DNA of 64,000 bases from Bretschneidera sinensis (lineage: Eukaryota; Streptophyta; Magnoliopsida; Brassicales; Akaniaceae): contig CM043697.1 in NCBI GenBank assembly GCA_023935145.1, positions 45,362,501 through 45,426,500 on the forward strand. The letters run 5' to 3'. The notes below the pieces were generated by a model that worked only from the letters and a program-made list of their open reading frames with translations, searched no databases and was not told the origin of the DNA. Made by a program: the position numbers and the translations under genes. Shown piece after piece: positions 47,897-59,796 of this stretch (positions within the stretch are counted from its first letter, which is position 1; every line of letters begins with the position of its first letter).

Positions 47897-50800
47897 TCAT
47901 GCAAGCCTCAGCACTACCACTGCCATTAATGTTGCAGCTGTGAAGCAAATCTCGTTCACACTTTTATCGATTCTCCTCATCATCTCATCCTCCTTCAAAC
48001 TCAACTTGGTTGCATTCTTGCTGATGTGAATAATTGTTTCTCTAAGTTTAATCACTGCCCAGGAGAGCCAAACCAGCCCGAACCCAAATCCAGTGTTCAA
48101 AAGCTTAGACGCAGAAAATGGTACCCTCCCACTAGCTGATTTACAGATGACGGTAAAAAGAACAGCAAGGCCAGTTCCAGCAATGCCAGCAGAAAACTGG
48201 GTCAGAAGTTCAGGAAGTTCAGGGCCAGATTTCTTCAGTGATAGCATTGCCGTTTTCCTATGCCGACTCTTGTCAATCATCAAGGACAAAAGGCTCTCAC
48301 ATGCATGGAAATAATTCTTTTTGTATAGATCCCTCTCCCTACCTCCCTTCTTAGTGTTCTTTTTCTTTGGTGAGGGCTTGAGCTTAACCTTCTCCGGACT
48401 GTCGAAATAGCAAAAAACAAAAACAAAAACAATATTAGCATTTTAAACAAGGCAGTTCATAAAGAACAAAGAAACGTACATGAATAACAACTATAACAAT
48501 GTGACAGCATCGACAACCTAGTTGTGTAGAAGAAGTAGCGAATTATGCCCGTAGACCTCTCATACATACATCATACATAATCCATCTTATTTTGAAAACC
48601 CTGGAGTTTCTATTTTCCACCATTATCTTTAATACATTTTAATTCTACAGTTTCGTATATACTATTTTTTTTTCACATGCACAATATCCATCCACTCTCA
48701 ATTTAAAGTTCCAAACTTATTTCAAGCAGACAACCTATTATTCATAACATGAAAATCTTTCATAACCCTGGCTCTGTGAGCACTCAACATAACACATACA
48801 TAAAGAGCTAGTAGCTGGCAGCCTTTCTATCCATTAAACTCTAGAAAGCTGATCAAATCATTGTTTGGACATGACAGATGTACAAAAAGAAAATGAAACC
48901 TCGTAGTAAACATCCCCCAATAAAATATTCATGATGAACTGTACCATTACACATGAATGTGTGTGTGCGCGAGCGAGTGTGTGTGTGTGAGAGAGAGAGA
49001 GAATGTGCTAGTGCCATCAAAGTAACATTTTCCACAAAGACTAATTTATATGACTTACTGGAATCTCACCTTCCCGAAATCAACACATTTACATTTAAAC
49101 CGCACCTCAAGTCTAGGCACTATGTCTGGAACAAGACCTTCAGAGGCCTCTCAGTCAATTCTCAAATTTTCATGTTGCTATTACTTGTCAGGAGTGGAAG
49201 CTCATTACCGTCATAAGGAGCTAATATATACTAAACACTGGGACAGCTAACTTATTACCCACCCTTCTTGTGGCAACTGCAGCATGATGATGCATTTTAA
49301 CTAATCCATGCCATGCACGACATCATATGAATAATAAATTGATACCTACATTCTTATAACTATACTATAACCCACATAACTTATCTTTTGGCTCTAATAT
49401 GCAGATTTCTCTCCTCTCTAGCCTTGAGAAACACTAGAGAAAGTCCCGACCCACTTAACCAAGTGACCAAAGACATGCTGGCATAAAGAAAATGATTACA
49501 AGACTACCGGATGGGGAATTACTGTGATTAGAGAAGTTTAGTAAACATCAACTTGATTGGATAATATGAGACAGAGTGTAGATGGTCTCGGCAGAAGGCA
49601 TTCAATTGGAATGACAAACTCACCCAATTAAGACGAATTTTGGAACACATGAATCCAAATTAAAATATCAATCATGTTCAATTGTTCTGATCATTCCTTA
49701 AAGCTAACATCTTCAGATTCAACTTATCTTCTAACCATTTCTGATGGAGATCACTACAGTGATTAGATATACATCTTTCACTTGGTTAAACTATTGAATG
49801 CCTACAACTTTGGGTTGGCTCTATAAGCGCTTCTTTCTAATCAGCTCAAAGGCTACATTTATCTGACATTAAGTAATGCCAATTATGGCCTTCCTCTTGT
49901 CCTTGTGTCACCTCTGACTTGAATCAATTAACTCTTCCTTACTGGCTATAATATTCATTAATTTATTGTTATAGTTTACGTGAGGAAAACAGAATCTATT
50001 ACTATCATTCTCTTCCTTTTTAGTGGTCACTTTTGCTCTCTTTTTCATATCATTTTCCTACATAACAGGATATCGTTTCCAGTTCAAATCTAATGATGAA
50101 CAGTTTTAAGCACTCATAATTTAAAATAATCTTAGACATAATTCAAGATCCCAAAACAAGAAAAGCTTTTATTGTATTTTTCTGAACAAGAGCCCAGATA
50201 ATGAGTCAGATACCTCTTCAAAGGCACAACTGTCACTGCTTCGAACTTCGGAGATGACACGTGCACTTTAGCCTGAGCTTCGGTGCTATCTAACCTATTC
50301 AACCAGAAGATAGCAGGGTCAGGTGTTTGAAGAACTGCACTGGTAATAAAAAGGATTGAAACATGTAGATATAGAATACAGAAATCAGCTATTATAAAAA
50401 AAAATTACAGAAATCAGCATAGTCAAGTATAATGCAAATTCATACATTACATGAAACAAACTAAGAGAGTATTTGCAACGACAAAAGATCCATTGAAAAA
50501 ACAAATAGCAAACTAATTTACCAATAACAAGATATATCAGATATTTTACTTCAAAAACTCAGTCCATTTAGGCTTGGTTTGGGAACCCACCAAACGTCCT
50601 CTTAATGCTATGCCACTAACAAGATATATCAGATATTTTACTTCAAAAACTCAGTCCATTTAGGCTTGGTTAAAGTGGTTTCCCAAACGTCCTGTTAATG
50701 CTATTCCTTTACTTAAACAGTCCATTTTAACTACATCTTCTTTTGAGCAAGAAAAAACAAGAGAGAAAGAATTGAAATCACAAATAAGAGGGGGAGAGAG

Positions 50801-53800
50801 AATTAGTAACCAATATCTATTATTGCAAGTCAGCTAACCAAGTCAGATACATACAAAATTGAACTTCACATGGTCAATTACATATTCTGGGATACAGATA
50901 GGTTCAACAAATGTGGAAAAATCAAATTAATAAGTAAACAAACCATGAAATTTCTAGTTGTTGAGAGATAAAGAATACGAGAGAGAGGGGAGACATCCCA
51001 TGATTCAGCATTAATAAAGAATATACAGCACACGAAAAACAGAATCCAGCATGAGCCAATTCATGCTGAAAATACTTCACAGTGGATTAATATTGTTGAG
51101 ATTTAAGTTAGGGCTTAAACAAAGAGAGAGAGATGAAAGATTGAATAGAATTATTGTAGAACTCTTATTATTATTGTCATGTTTAATGAACAAACTAACA
51201 CAGCAATATATAGACATAAGAATATAACTCCTAATAGGAATAGGAAACATAAACCAAGAAAGACAATAAAACCTAATACATATGTAAAATATCTCAACAA
51301 ATATTGTGAAAGAATTGGAAAGTAAGACATTCTCTAGAGAATAAAGTATCATTCTTTCATAGAATTGGAAACTAGAAATTCCATTTGTTTGGCGCAATGT
51401 CCAAACCAAAGACGCAATCAGCAATTTAGAAAATTGCATGTCAAATTGCATCAGTGACTCAAGATCATGTGCTCAACTTACTGTAAATGGTTATCCTATC
51501 CATCAAGCAACCAAAAATATCGAAAAGAAGACGAGAACAAAAAGTAGGTCCAAGTTCAACCTTTACAATATCCAATACATGGTAATGCATAAAATAACGT
51601 GTATTCTTATTGCATATGATAAAGACTAAAATCAACCAGATCTAAGTATCCATACCTGCTAAATTGTGGGACCAGCACTGAAAGCTCTCTCCACTTAGTT
51701 GAGTTTTTTGATAAGTAGAACTCGGCTACAATTGAGAGGATATCCTTCATTTCAGCTCCACTACCAGTGAATAAGACTTGACCATTTGGATGAATCGTGA
51801 TTCTTGAGTTACGTGCCATATCTCCCACAAAATCCAGAAGTGGCTTTTGGGCATCAAATTCACTACTCGGGAAAATAAGAGAAGAAGCATATGGTTGCTT
51901 ATGTTCATCAAATGTCACGCCTTGAAGCCCCATCAAGTCAGATAGTAAAGATAAATCTAATCCACCTCCCTCAAGTTCATTTGAACCAGACGTCAAAAAC
52001 TTCAAGATTCTTTCTTGTCTTGTGCACTGTTCAGCTATCCCAAAGCTAAAGAGTACTGAGTCAAGGCGAGTTTCTGTGACCAAAACAAGAAGGAAAATTA
52101 TATTATTTTAGCAATGTGCAACCATGAAAGAGGGTGCTAAGCATATGAAAAAATGCACAAAAATGGATTTGCAACACAACAATTCTGCCACATTATTTGC
52201 AATCCAAATGCTGACACGCACACATACTATCCCATGAAGCTCCATTAACAGGTGTTCAATATCCAGACCCTTCCAAAATATGGGATTACCTATAGTGATG
52301 CCCACTCAATTGATCAAACCCACCTAATCTAACTCTATTGTTTTAGAGACTACCAGATTAATTTCCTGATTCCACTATTCCTTATCTTCTATTCTATCTA
52401 GAACCTCATTTTTCATGGTGTTCGCAGAATGCATGTGAACACATGCAACCCTGCATCCCCACACCCAATTGACTACTCTGCAAGGCTATACAAGCTCATG
52501 ATCTACCACCTCACGCACGCACAATCTCATAGTGCAAATATCTACTCTGCAAGTCCTAGTAAACTTATGATTTAACAACACTTTGTTATCCCATCACATG
52601 TCAAGAGAGCATTTAAAATGAATTAGATGTTCAATCATCCAACTTCATTAATGCAAATAATCACAATAAAAGTTTCCAAATAGCACTTTGATTTAAGCTC
52701 CCCTCCCTTTCAAAATGTAAGCTTCCCATTTTATGTTGTTTTAAGCATCTCTGATGGAGACCAGTCCCAACCAAGCTTGGCCCAAACCTATTCGAAGGCC
52801 ACCCGCAAGATATCTTAGGCTTAGGCTTAGTCTTAGTCTTAATAATTATTTTTATTATTTATTTTAGAGTCCTCTTATTTGCAGAGTTCTTACTAGGGTT
52901 AGCTTATGTTCTAGTATAAGTATCTGATTGTATTACATTGGAGGATAACTTTTGATATTGAATAAAATACAGTGAGATCAGATTTCTTCTTCCCCATGTA
53001 GCCTGGTTTTCTGTTCCAATCCCCAGGTCTGTCTGGTTTCTTTCTCTTGTTCTACATCAATCTCTTTAATAAAGGCAAAACAAAAATGGAATAGAAAGCA
53101 GCAAAATTCTAATAAGCCAGTAAGTTACAGACCTTGAGCATCAATGAGCACAGGCCTTCTTACTGTGGAGTCAATTTTAGCAAACTTGTTAGACTCCCAC
53201 AACGGACTGATGGGTTTCCATGGCTCCTCAGACTGATTTGGCCTCAGATTAAAGGAACCTGTTGTTACTATCTCTTGTCTTGCTCCCTGACATGTCATGT
53301 ATGGTTGACAATCCTGCAGCAACCGAAGATTAACTTCCAATGAGATAAGAAAACAGCAGAAATTTAAAATGGCATTAAAAACCAACTTGTTGATGTAAGC
53401 ACGAGAGCTACTTGCTTAAAAACTCATAATAACTAAAACTGAGTAAACAATCAATATACTATCCTGAATGATAAAATATGCAGAATAAGCAACAATTAAT
53501 TTCTATTATGATTGTTGAGTAATTAAAACAATAAGTAGGTATACTAGTGAGAGCACTGGCACTAGTGTCAAATCCTAGTACAGTATGCCAGATATAATTT
53601 CACCAACCAGAGATATGATAAGTTAAAAATCAAAACCACTATTGAAGCTAAACAAGAATAATGAATAACTTAGTAATCAAGACCCAGCGTTTGAAAATGG
53701 ATTTGATTTTTGAAATTAAGTTGAAATATTTGAATGGAGTTGAAATAACATTTTAGGCCAGTAACATGAATGGTTTTGAGACTTATTTATATGTGAATCT

Positions 53801-54515
53801 GAAATAGTGCAGAGAAGGCCTACTTTTGAAGAAAAAAATTACCTAAAGGATTTAATAAGAATAGAAACTTTCTCTATTACTGTCCCTTAAAAACTCTCTT
53901 CCAATCCCACTTTAACCTCTTTGTTGTCAAATATTATTCAAATCACTTGAACTATGATATTGTGAAATTTGGAAGACAATCATAAACAATGGGGAATTCG
54001 AGTTTTGCACTTCTGGATTACCCTCAAGTTATTTACACAAACAACTATGATATAAAACATATATTAGCAACACATAATTACAGAACATGAATCCACAAAA
54101 ACCAAGCCGAATTGTATAGCATAGCCTCTGAGGAAGAAAAAGAAACATCTGATTTCGAACACACATGAACAGTACAATTCATCAACACATGAACCCAACA
54201 AAACCTAAGTTACATCAATTTCGGATATCCAGATCAAAAAACCATGGAATTCAATAAATAAGCAAGTCTAACAAACAATCAGGACAGAAACGTATGACAT
54301 CATTAAGAACGTAATAAAAATCAACAACCCAAGCAAAACCCCATTAAAATCACAACACATCTCAACAACCGAATCGTCAAACCAAACAAATTCAAACAAT
54401 AACCTTTACCATTAACATCAAGTTTTACCTTGATGACCCTGCTCATGCCCTGCTTTTGATGCAAAACAAGCCCAGGAGTGTACCCATGAGAAGCCATCAA
54501 GCAAAGCTTAATCAT
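47897..54515 (-). CDS. Uncharacterised plant membrane protein, 5 exons
   Basis: I do not recognise this protein by name. Exons: 54515-54429, 53313-53133, 52073-51656, 50339-50214, 48398-47897; 1314 nt, 437 aa, in frame with GT-AG borders. N-terminus MIKLCLMASHGYTPGLVLHQ; middle (about 90-230) contains LDLSLLSDLMGLQGVTFDEH and SRITIHPNGQVLFTGSGAEM, a soluble domain; then a basic stretch KVKLKPSPKKKNTKKGGRER (about 275-295). The C-terminal 140 residues have hydrophobic segments FSAGIAGTGLAVLFTVICK, NTGFGFGLVWLSWAVIKL and ICFTAATLMAVVVLRL, suggesting two or three membrane spans. No signal peptide or catalytic motif seen. Two upstream ORFs precede the ATG. Introns 2 and 3 carry solo LTRs. The start is the first in-frame ATG after upstream stops. 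Confidence 0.85.
48957..49003. repeat. (GT)n/(GA)n microsatellite
   Basis: Compound GTGTGTGTGCGCGAGC then GTGTGTGTGTGA and GAGAGAGAGA run in intron 4 of the membrane-protein gene. Explains low-complexity short ORFs on both strands here. Confidence 0.9.
50525..50708. repeat. 92-bp tandem duplication in intron
   Basis: TAACAAGATATATCAGATAT begins at 50525 and again at 50617, each followed by the same stretch through CAGTCCATTTAGGCTTGGTT and AATGCTAT. Two copies, slightly diverged, in intron 3 of the membrane-protein gene. Confidence 0.85.
51094..51299 (-). repeat. Short solo LTR in intron 3 (206 bp)
   Basis: Begins TGTTGAGAT and ends ATCTCAACA, flanked by the exact duplication AATAT (51089-51093 and 51300-51304). 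On the minus strand it has a TATA-like TCTATATATTGC. The size suggests a TRIM or short copia solo LTR. It is in the transcribed-strand sense of the host gene. Confidence 0.83.
52752..53059 (+). repeat. Solo LTR in intron 2 (308 bp)
   Basis: Begins TGATGGAGACC and ends GTTCTACATCA, flanked by the exact duplication ATCTC (52747-52751 and 53060-53064). It holds TTGAATAAAATACAG, a polyadenylation-like signal, as in a copia R/U5. Antisense to the host gene. Confidence 0.85.
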
Positions 54516-54534
54516 CTCTTCAGAGAAATCAAGT

Positions 54535-54611
54535 TCAGAAATCGGTCTCTTGAGGGCTGAACCCCAATTCCTCTCCGCCTTTATTCATCACAGCACCATA
54601 AACTTATCCAT
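54535..54611 (-). promoter_or_regulatory. Two upstream ORFs before the membrane-protein gene
   Basis: uORF1 54611-54588 (MDKFMVL, 7 codons plus stop) and uORF2 54588-54535 (MNKGGEELGFSPQETDF, 17 codons plus stop). They overlap by one base (TGATG), and uORF2 ends 19 bases before the main ATG at 54515. If the transcript starts upstream of 54611, both would dampen translation. Transcript start is not known. Confidence 0.5.
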
Positions 54612-55069
54612 CTTCTAAAGTTCAAAGATTTTTGCAATTTGGTTTTCCTCTTTTTTATTTTTTACTGGAAACAATTAATTGAACATATTGAGAAACAGAC
54701 AACTTAGATTTTTGTGACCCACTTATTTGATCAAGAAATCTCTTCTGAGCTAATTTAAGGATCTGTGGTGCAAACGCACCCTACATTGAGAATCCAGGTA
54801 GGAAACCTGAAAGGCTGAAACATGCCCCAAAAATACGTCCCTTTGTTCCTATTTGGACTCTTATGGGAATTGGACTGAGAGAAATTATCCCGTGTGAAGG
54901 GTGTCACATGTCATTTTCGTACCCGACAACTCAAATCTCGTCACTTGAATATCGTGGGTCTAACTAACCAGGGTTAGCAGACAAAGAATAAGAACGAGAC
55001 ACGTGTCCAAAGTGTCTTCCACTGGAGACCAAAACCTGGCGGAAGAATCGTATGGACGGGATTGAAATA
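54612..55069. promoter_or_regulatory. Upstream region of the membrane-protein gene
   Basis: About 460 bases holding the likely promoter on the minus strand. It contains ACACGTGT at about 54998-55005, a palindromic G-box (CACGTG core). No gene seen. Confidence 0.45.
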
Positions 55070-55415
55070 TTTTTAAGTTTAATTATATAAAATATTTTAT
55101 GATTCATGTTATTTTTAAAATTTTATTTGAGATTTTTTTTGGTACAAAACATTTTGTATTTGATTTTATTTTTAAAAAATATTTTAAAGTTTTTTATGGT
55201 AAAAAATATAATATAGGATGTTTCTGTTAACAAAAAAATACCATATGGTTAATTAAAAAAACATATCACATGATATTTTTTATTAACAAAAACATATCAC
55301 GAGATATTTTTTAAAAATAAAATCAACTATAAAATATTTTTTATCATAAAAAAAATTTCAAAATAAATTCTAAAAATATAATTAATCATAAAGTATTTTT
55401 ATAATAAAACCTATT
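55070..55415. mobile_element. AT-rich foldback element (MITE-like)
   Basis: About 345 bases in which the left arm (AAAATATTTTATGATTCATG, TTTTATTTGAGATTTTTTTT, GATTTTATTTTTAAAAAATA) recurs inverted in the right arm (TATTTTTTAAAAATAAAATC, AAAAAAAATTTCAAAATAAA, TAATCATAAAGTATTTTTAT). Centre near 55243. No ORF. Ends approximate. Confidence 0.65.
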
Positions 55416-55982
55416 TTTTAAACCAAAATTTCTCTCTCTTCACTTGAGATTTTCCTTTCTTTATCCTCACTCCAGATTTCTCTCTCTTCTCCTGCAAATG
55501 CTTCTGCATCCATGCGGTGGTGTATCCATAATTTTTTTTTTTTTAGTTGGACGATTTACATGCATATTCACTTTATATAAGTAATTTATAAAAATAAATA
55601 TTTTTATATAAATAAATTATAAATATTATATATATATGTATATATAATAAAAATAAATATATATACATAGATATGCACACTCATATATGTAATAAAAATA
55701 ATATAAACATTGATCATATTATTTCACAACAAAATAAATGCATCATTTGGTAAATTAAATAAACTTTAGATATATTTTAATGAAATATACACTAAATTTC
55801 TAATTATTCAGTTAACATGAAACTGAGCAATTAAAAACCTATAAACAATTTAAAGCTACTTAAAATTAAAAAAAAACAAATTAAATAAATTATCTTTGCC
55901 TAACCATCTAAGTGGTTAATATTTAATACTAAATCCTCAACACACAAATGCCATAACTAAATCTTGAAAGTCGAAAACAATA
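55416..55982. other. AT-rich intergenic DNA
   Basis: Long A/T runs and a (TA)n-like stretch near 55600-55680. Nothing recognisable as a gene. Confidence 0.65.
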
Positions 55983-56345
55983 GGCTATGTTTGGAAACAG
56001 TTTTTGAAAATAGTTTTCAGTTTTCGAAAACTAAAAATAGTTTTCAAAAACTATTTTTTATGTTTGACAAACAGTTTTCAAAAATAATTTTCTAAAACAA
56101 TTTTCAAAAAACTAGTTTTCAAAAACTGTTTTCTGAAAACTTTAGGTCTTGTTTGGATTGGGTTTTCAGAAACCCTTTTCAGTTTTCAAAACCCAAAAAC
56201 ACTTTTCAAACACCTTCTAATATGTTTGGTAAGTAGTTTTGAAAAACAGTTTTTAAACACAGTTTTCTAAAACTGGGTTTTCAAACACTGATTTTTGAAA
56301 ACTCTCAACTGGAGTTTTCAGTCTTAAAACACTACCCAGTTTTCA
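55983..56345. repeat. Left subterminal repeats of the Harbinger element
   Basis: Repeated GTTTTCAAAAAC / GTTTTCGAAAAC units, and two copies of a GG..TGTTTGG start (55983 and about 56145). Mirrors 63290-63478 at the right. Confidence 0.65.
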
Positions 56346-58072
56346 CTTTCCTAATTCACTAGTTCACTTTCCCAATTCTCTTCCTCCATCACTGTCCCAA
56401 AAACACTCACAGAGCTCTTCTCTCACTCACGTGACTTCTCCTTCTCCTTCTCCAAAACTATTCCTATCCATCTTCCCTCTCTCTGCAACTCCTTCATCCT
56501 TCTCTATCCCTATTTCATTTCTTTTCACTTTCTTTGTCCGTTCTTTCTCTGAACCTGGTCTCTATTTCCTCTTCCACAGAACTCGCAACAGTGACGGAGA
56601 GCTCCAAGAAACCCGGATCGAACAAGGTTAAGGGTTTCACTTTTACCCGTTTGACAGAGCAAGAACGCAACGTTTTTGGGCTCTCTCATCTCAACCTTTG
56701 TGTCTCTCTCTCTTTCGTACTCGGCATCGTTGCTGCTGCTGTTTTCTCGATCGTGCCATCTCCATCGCCCTTTTTTTGCAGTTATCTCTTTTTCTCTCTT
56801 GTTGCTTACACAGCAACAGCCCCTCATGGCCCTTCAAAATATGGATCGATAGTTAAGCAGGTAGATTCATGTTATGGAAGCAATTTTTTTTTTTAATTTC
56901 TTTGCCTATTGTAAAGTTATGAGCTTTAATTTCCTGCAACTGGTTGTTTTACAAAGCCTTTTTTGTTTGATTACTGAGAAAATGATATATCAAAATGACA
57001 TAAGGGGAAATGGGGGTGTGGTGACAGAGAGAAATGGTGTCACACAACTGGCTATGGAGTCACGCAAGCAGTTGTTATGTGTAGAAACTTCTGGGTGTGT
57101 GATTCTTTGAATTGAAATTTATGAATTTTTTCTTCTTCTTTTTGTTTTGAATTCATAATCTGAGTTAAACTAATTGTTTGCTTCTTGCAATTTTTTTTAG
57201 AGTTTGAACTCATCTTAAGGTTCTGCCATTAGTGCAGCTAGAGTATGAGCTAATAATTTAATGTCCTGTAGAAGTCATGTCTAGATCGTGAGTTGGCTGG
57301 ATGCCTAAGAGATGTAGTTGCTATCAGTTACTGTACAAAATTGTTTTTCTTTTTTTGATCTTTATCATGCTTCACCTGAACTAATTGTTTGGTTTAGTGA
57401 AATATTAGTGGGAATACCTTACTAGCTAGTATAGTTCCCTTTTTTTGGTTTACGAGCAAAATTTTGTCTCCAAGTTTGGTATCAGTAGGTAACTGGGTAG
57501 CATTTATTTAAGTTCTTGTTTGATGTTTTTGGTTCCAAGTTGCATATCTAGCTTGAGTTTGCAAAAGCATAGCATGGCTGCAGGTTTATCTCTAGAGGAT
57601 TGTTAGGAATTTTCTTCAGTTTGGATGCAGAATTTTCCTAATTTTGTCACCTGAGCTTAAGTTCACCAAAGTCGTGGAGGGGCATTGAGAGAGCTTCAAG
57701 GTTCCGTTCTTGATATTCTCCTACTGTATTGGAGAATATGTTAATGGTGGAATTTAGATTTTTTTTCCTGAATATATTCTGTAACATTTGGTTCTGTATG
57801 TTAATGTGAATTTGTTGTGCACTAATGTCCACATTGTAGGTCATCTTTTGTTTTGAACTAAACGCTTTTATGTGCTAGGTACTAAGCAAGGTTTATTAAT
57901 CAATCTTATCATATTTATTTAGGCAGTTACGTTCTGATTATAGCATTTGTAGTAATATTGCTTATTTAATTCTGGTGGGTTCACTTTCATATTTATGACC
58001 TAATGCATACTTCATTCTCAGGGAATTCTTCTGACAGGGGCACTTGGGACAGGAAAGACTCTGCTTGCAAAG
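56346..58072 (+). pseudogene. Captured host gene fragment with FtsH-like Walker A exon
   Basis: Starts with a CT-rich leader-like region (56380-56560) and an open frame 56534-56896. A clear small exon at 58022-58072, preceded by a CTCAG acceptor and followed by GTAAGG, encodes GILLTGALGTGKTLLAK: a Walker A motif in the form used by FtsH-type AAA+ proteases, with Pro replaced by Leu (GAPGTGKT to GALGTGKT). A second candidate exon is 56814-56860 (acceptor TTACACAG, donor GTAGAT). No other FtsH exon is seen nearby, so this is a fragment. Capture by the Harbinger element is inferred from its position between the left terminal repeats and the transposon ORFs. Confidence 0.55.
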
Positions 58073-59796
58073 GTAAGGTGTAATTTTTAAATTCTTTTGA
58101 TGTGTCGTGGAGTTCTCTTGTGTTGGCACTTTGGCTTTTGAACTGGATTTATGTATGCTACAAGTGTACAGTGTGATCATTTCTTGACTTTCATCAGTAG
58201 AAATCTTTCTTTCATCTTTTACAGCACCAACATGTTGTTATTCTTAGTAAGATACTACACGCTAGCACATTGTTCATGCATAAAGATATGTTTTTAAATA
58301 AAGTAAATTCCAGCAAGCTTGTAATTTTTAGAATTATCAAGAATCGATACACTTCAAAAAGTTCTTGGTATGATTAAACATCAGAATTTTTAAGCTCTTG
58401 GAGTGCACTAGACAAAGAGAAGTAAATTCTAGTTACTTATAAAAAAAAAAAATTAGAAGTACATGCTAGTTATTTTGACTTAGTTTTCTTATAGGGTTAG
58501 GAATGAAGTTATTATGGAAAAGAAAGTTTCAACTTTTATTCAATAAGTTTGTACACAAATACATTTTTGGTTTAAACCAAATGTTGCACTTATTGTTATT
58601 CAGATTGCTGAGATGTTACTATAATCCACTTACTGGTTTAACCATAAGGTTTCATCTTCTTATGGATTAGTTGATACAGTTAGATGAATTGAATTCAAGT
58701 TATTTCTTATATCTAGTATTAGCTGTGGATAATCATTATTCTGACGAGGCTGGACGAACTTGAGTAGTTTTTGTGGCATAAACCATCAGACTTGTTAGTT
58801 TGCTACTTGATATATTTTTTTTCCAAAATGTACTTCTCACTTCTCAGCACTAAATCCATCCTTTGGAAGGATATTTTGATATATATTTTTTTGTAGCTCA
58901 CAAGAATGATGCTGTAAGGATACATTTTAAGTGAAATGCAGAGTCGAACACGTTGAGAGTCATGTCTTCTCCAAGAGTCCACTAATTCTTGTCAAGTACT
59001 GTATTTTTCTATTTTTGTTATGCTGTCATTGTTGAGCTTTTCATATTGTTATTTATGAATCATGTATCCATATTTTACAATACCCGATAAATTAAGAATA
59101 CATGATTTGTTAAATTAAAATCTCTGTGGAAGTTCATAAAATCATTCAAATAAAAGGGTTTCACCATTGTGCTGCTCACATAAAGTTTATATGATCAAGG
59201 AAAACCTGATTAGAAACGAGAACTTTGTTAAATGCTACATTGCGCTCGTGTGAACGGATGAGTGGTTTAGATCCATATTTTTTCTGTGACTTATTGGAAA
59301 TCATCACTCCGACGTCAATAAGTTTATACACAAATACATTTTTGGCTTAAACCAAATGTTGGTCCCTATTTTGATTATCCACAAATACATGTATTGAAAT
59401 GAATTCTTTTGATCAAGTTTACTGATAAATTGTAAAGAAAAATTTTCCCAAATTACTGAAGATGATCCTCATCCCAATCCATAAAACCATTTTAATGTGA
59501 AAATGTAGATAAAATAAAGATTGAGGTACACTGATTAGTACATCTAAACTTACATTATGAATATACATATTCTAACTGTTAGAAAATGTAATAGTAATTA
59601 TTTTGAAACTGTTCAAGATGTATGTAAAGAGTGTCAAACGAAATGTCTCTTTAGCATCACTCCATATATATGCATGTGTATTATTTTAGGAAAAAGAATA
59701 ACTGGTATATGTATATAGGTCCAATTTAAGTATCTTAAAAGAGTCGGTTAGTTTTTATTGTTCAATAATAATTTGTTAATGTCACTTTTAATGTAG
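58073..59796. other. Noncoding stretch inside the Harbinger region
   Basis: No gene recognised. Contains a 45-base direct repeat pair (TACACAAATACATTTTTGG... at about 58546-58588 and 59320-59360). A/T-rich with possible old repeat debris. Confidence 0.6.

Noticed and set aside
52108..52305. 65-codon ORF in intron 2 of the membrane-protein gene
   Set aside because: Intronic, no motif, outside the in-frame exon chain.
56431..56631. 66-codon ORF MTSPSPSPKLF... as a separate gene
   Set aside because: CT-rich leader-like sequence, no relatives known to me; kept only as part of the gene fragment.
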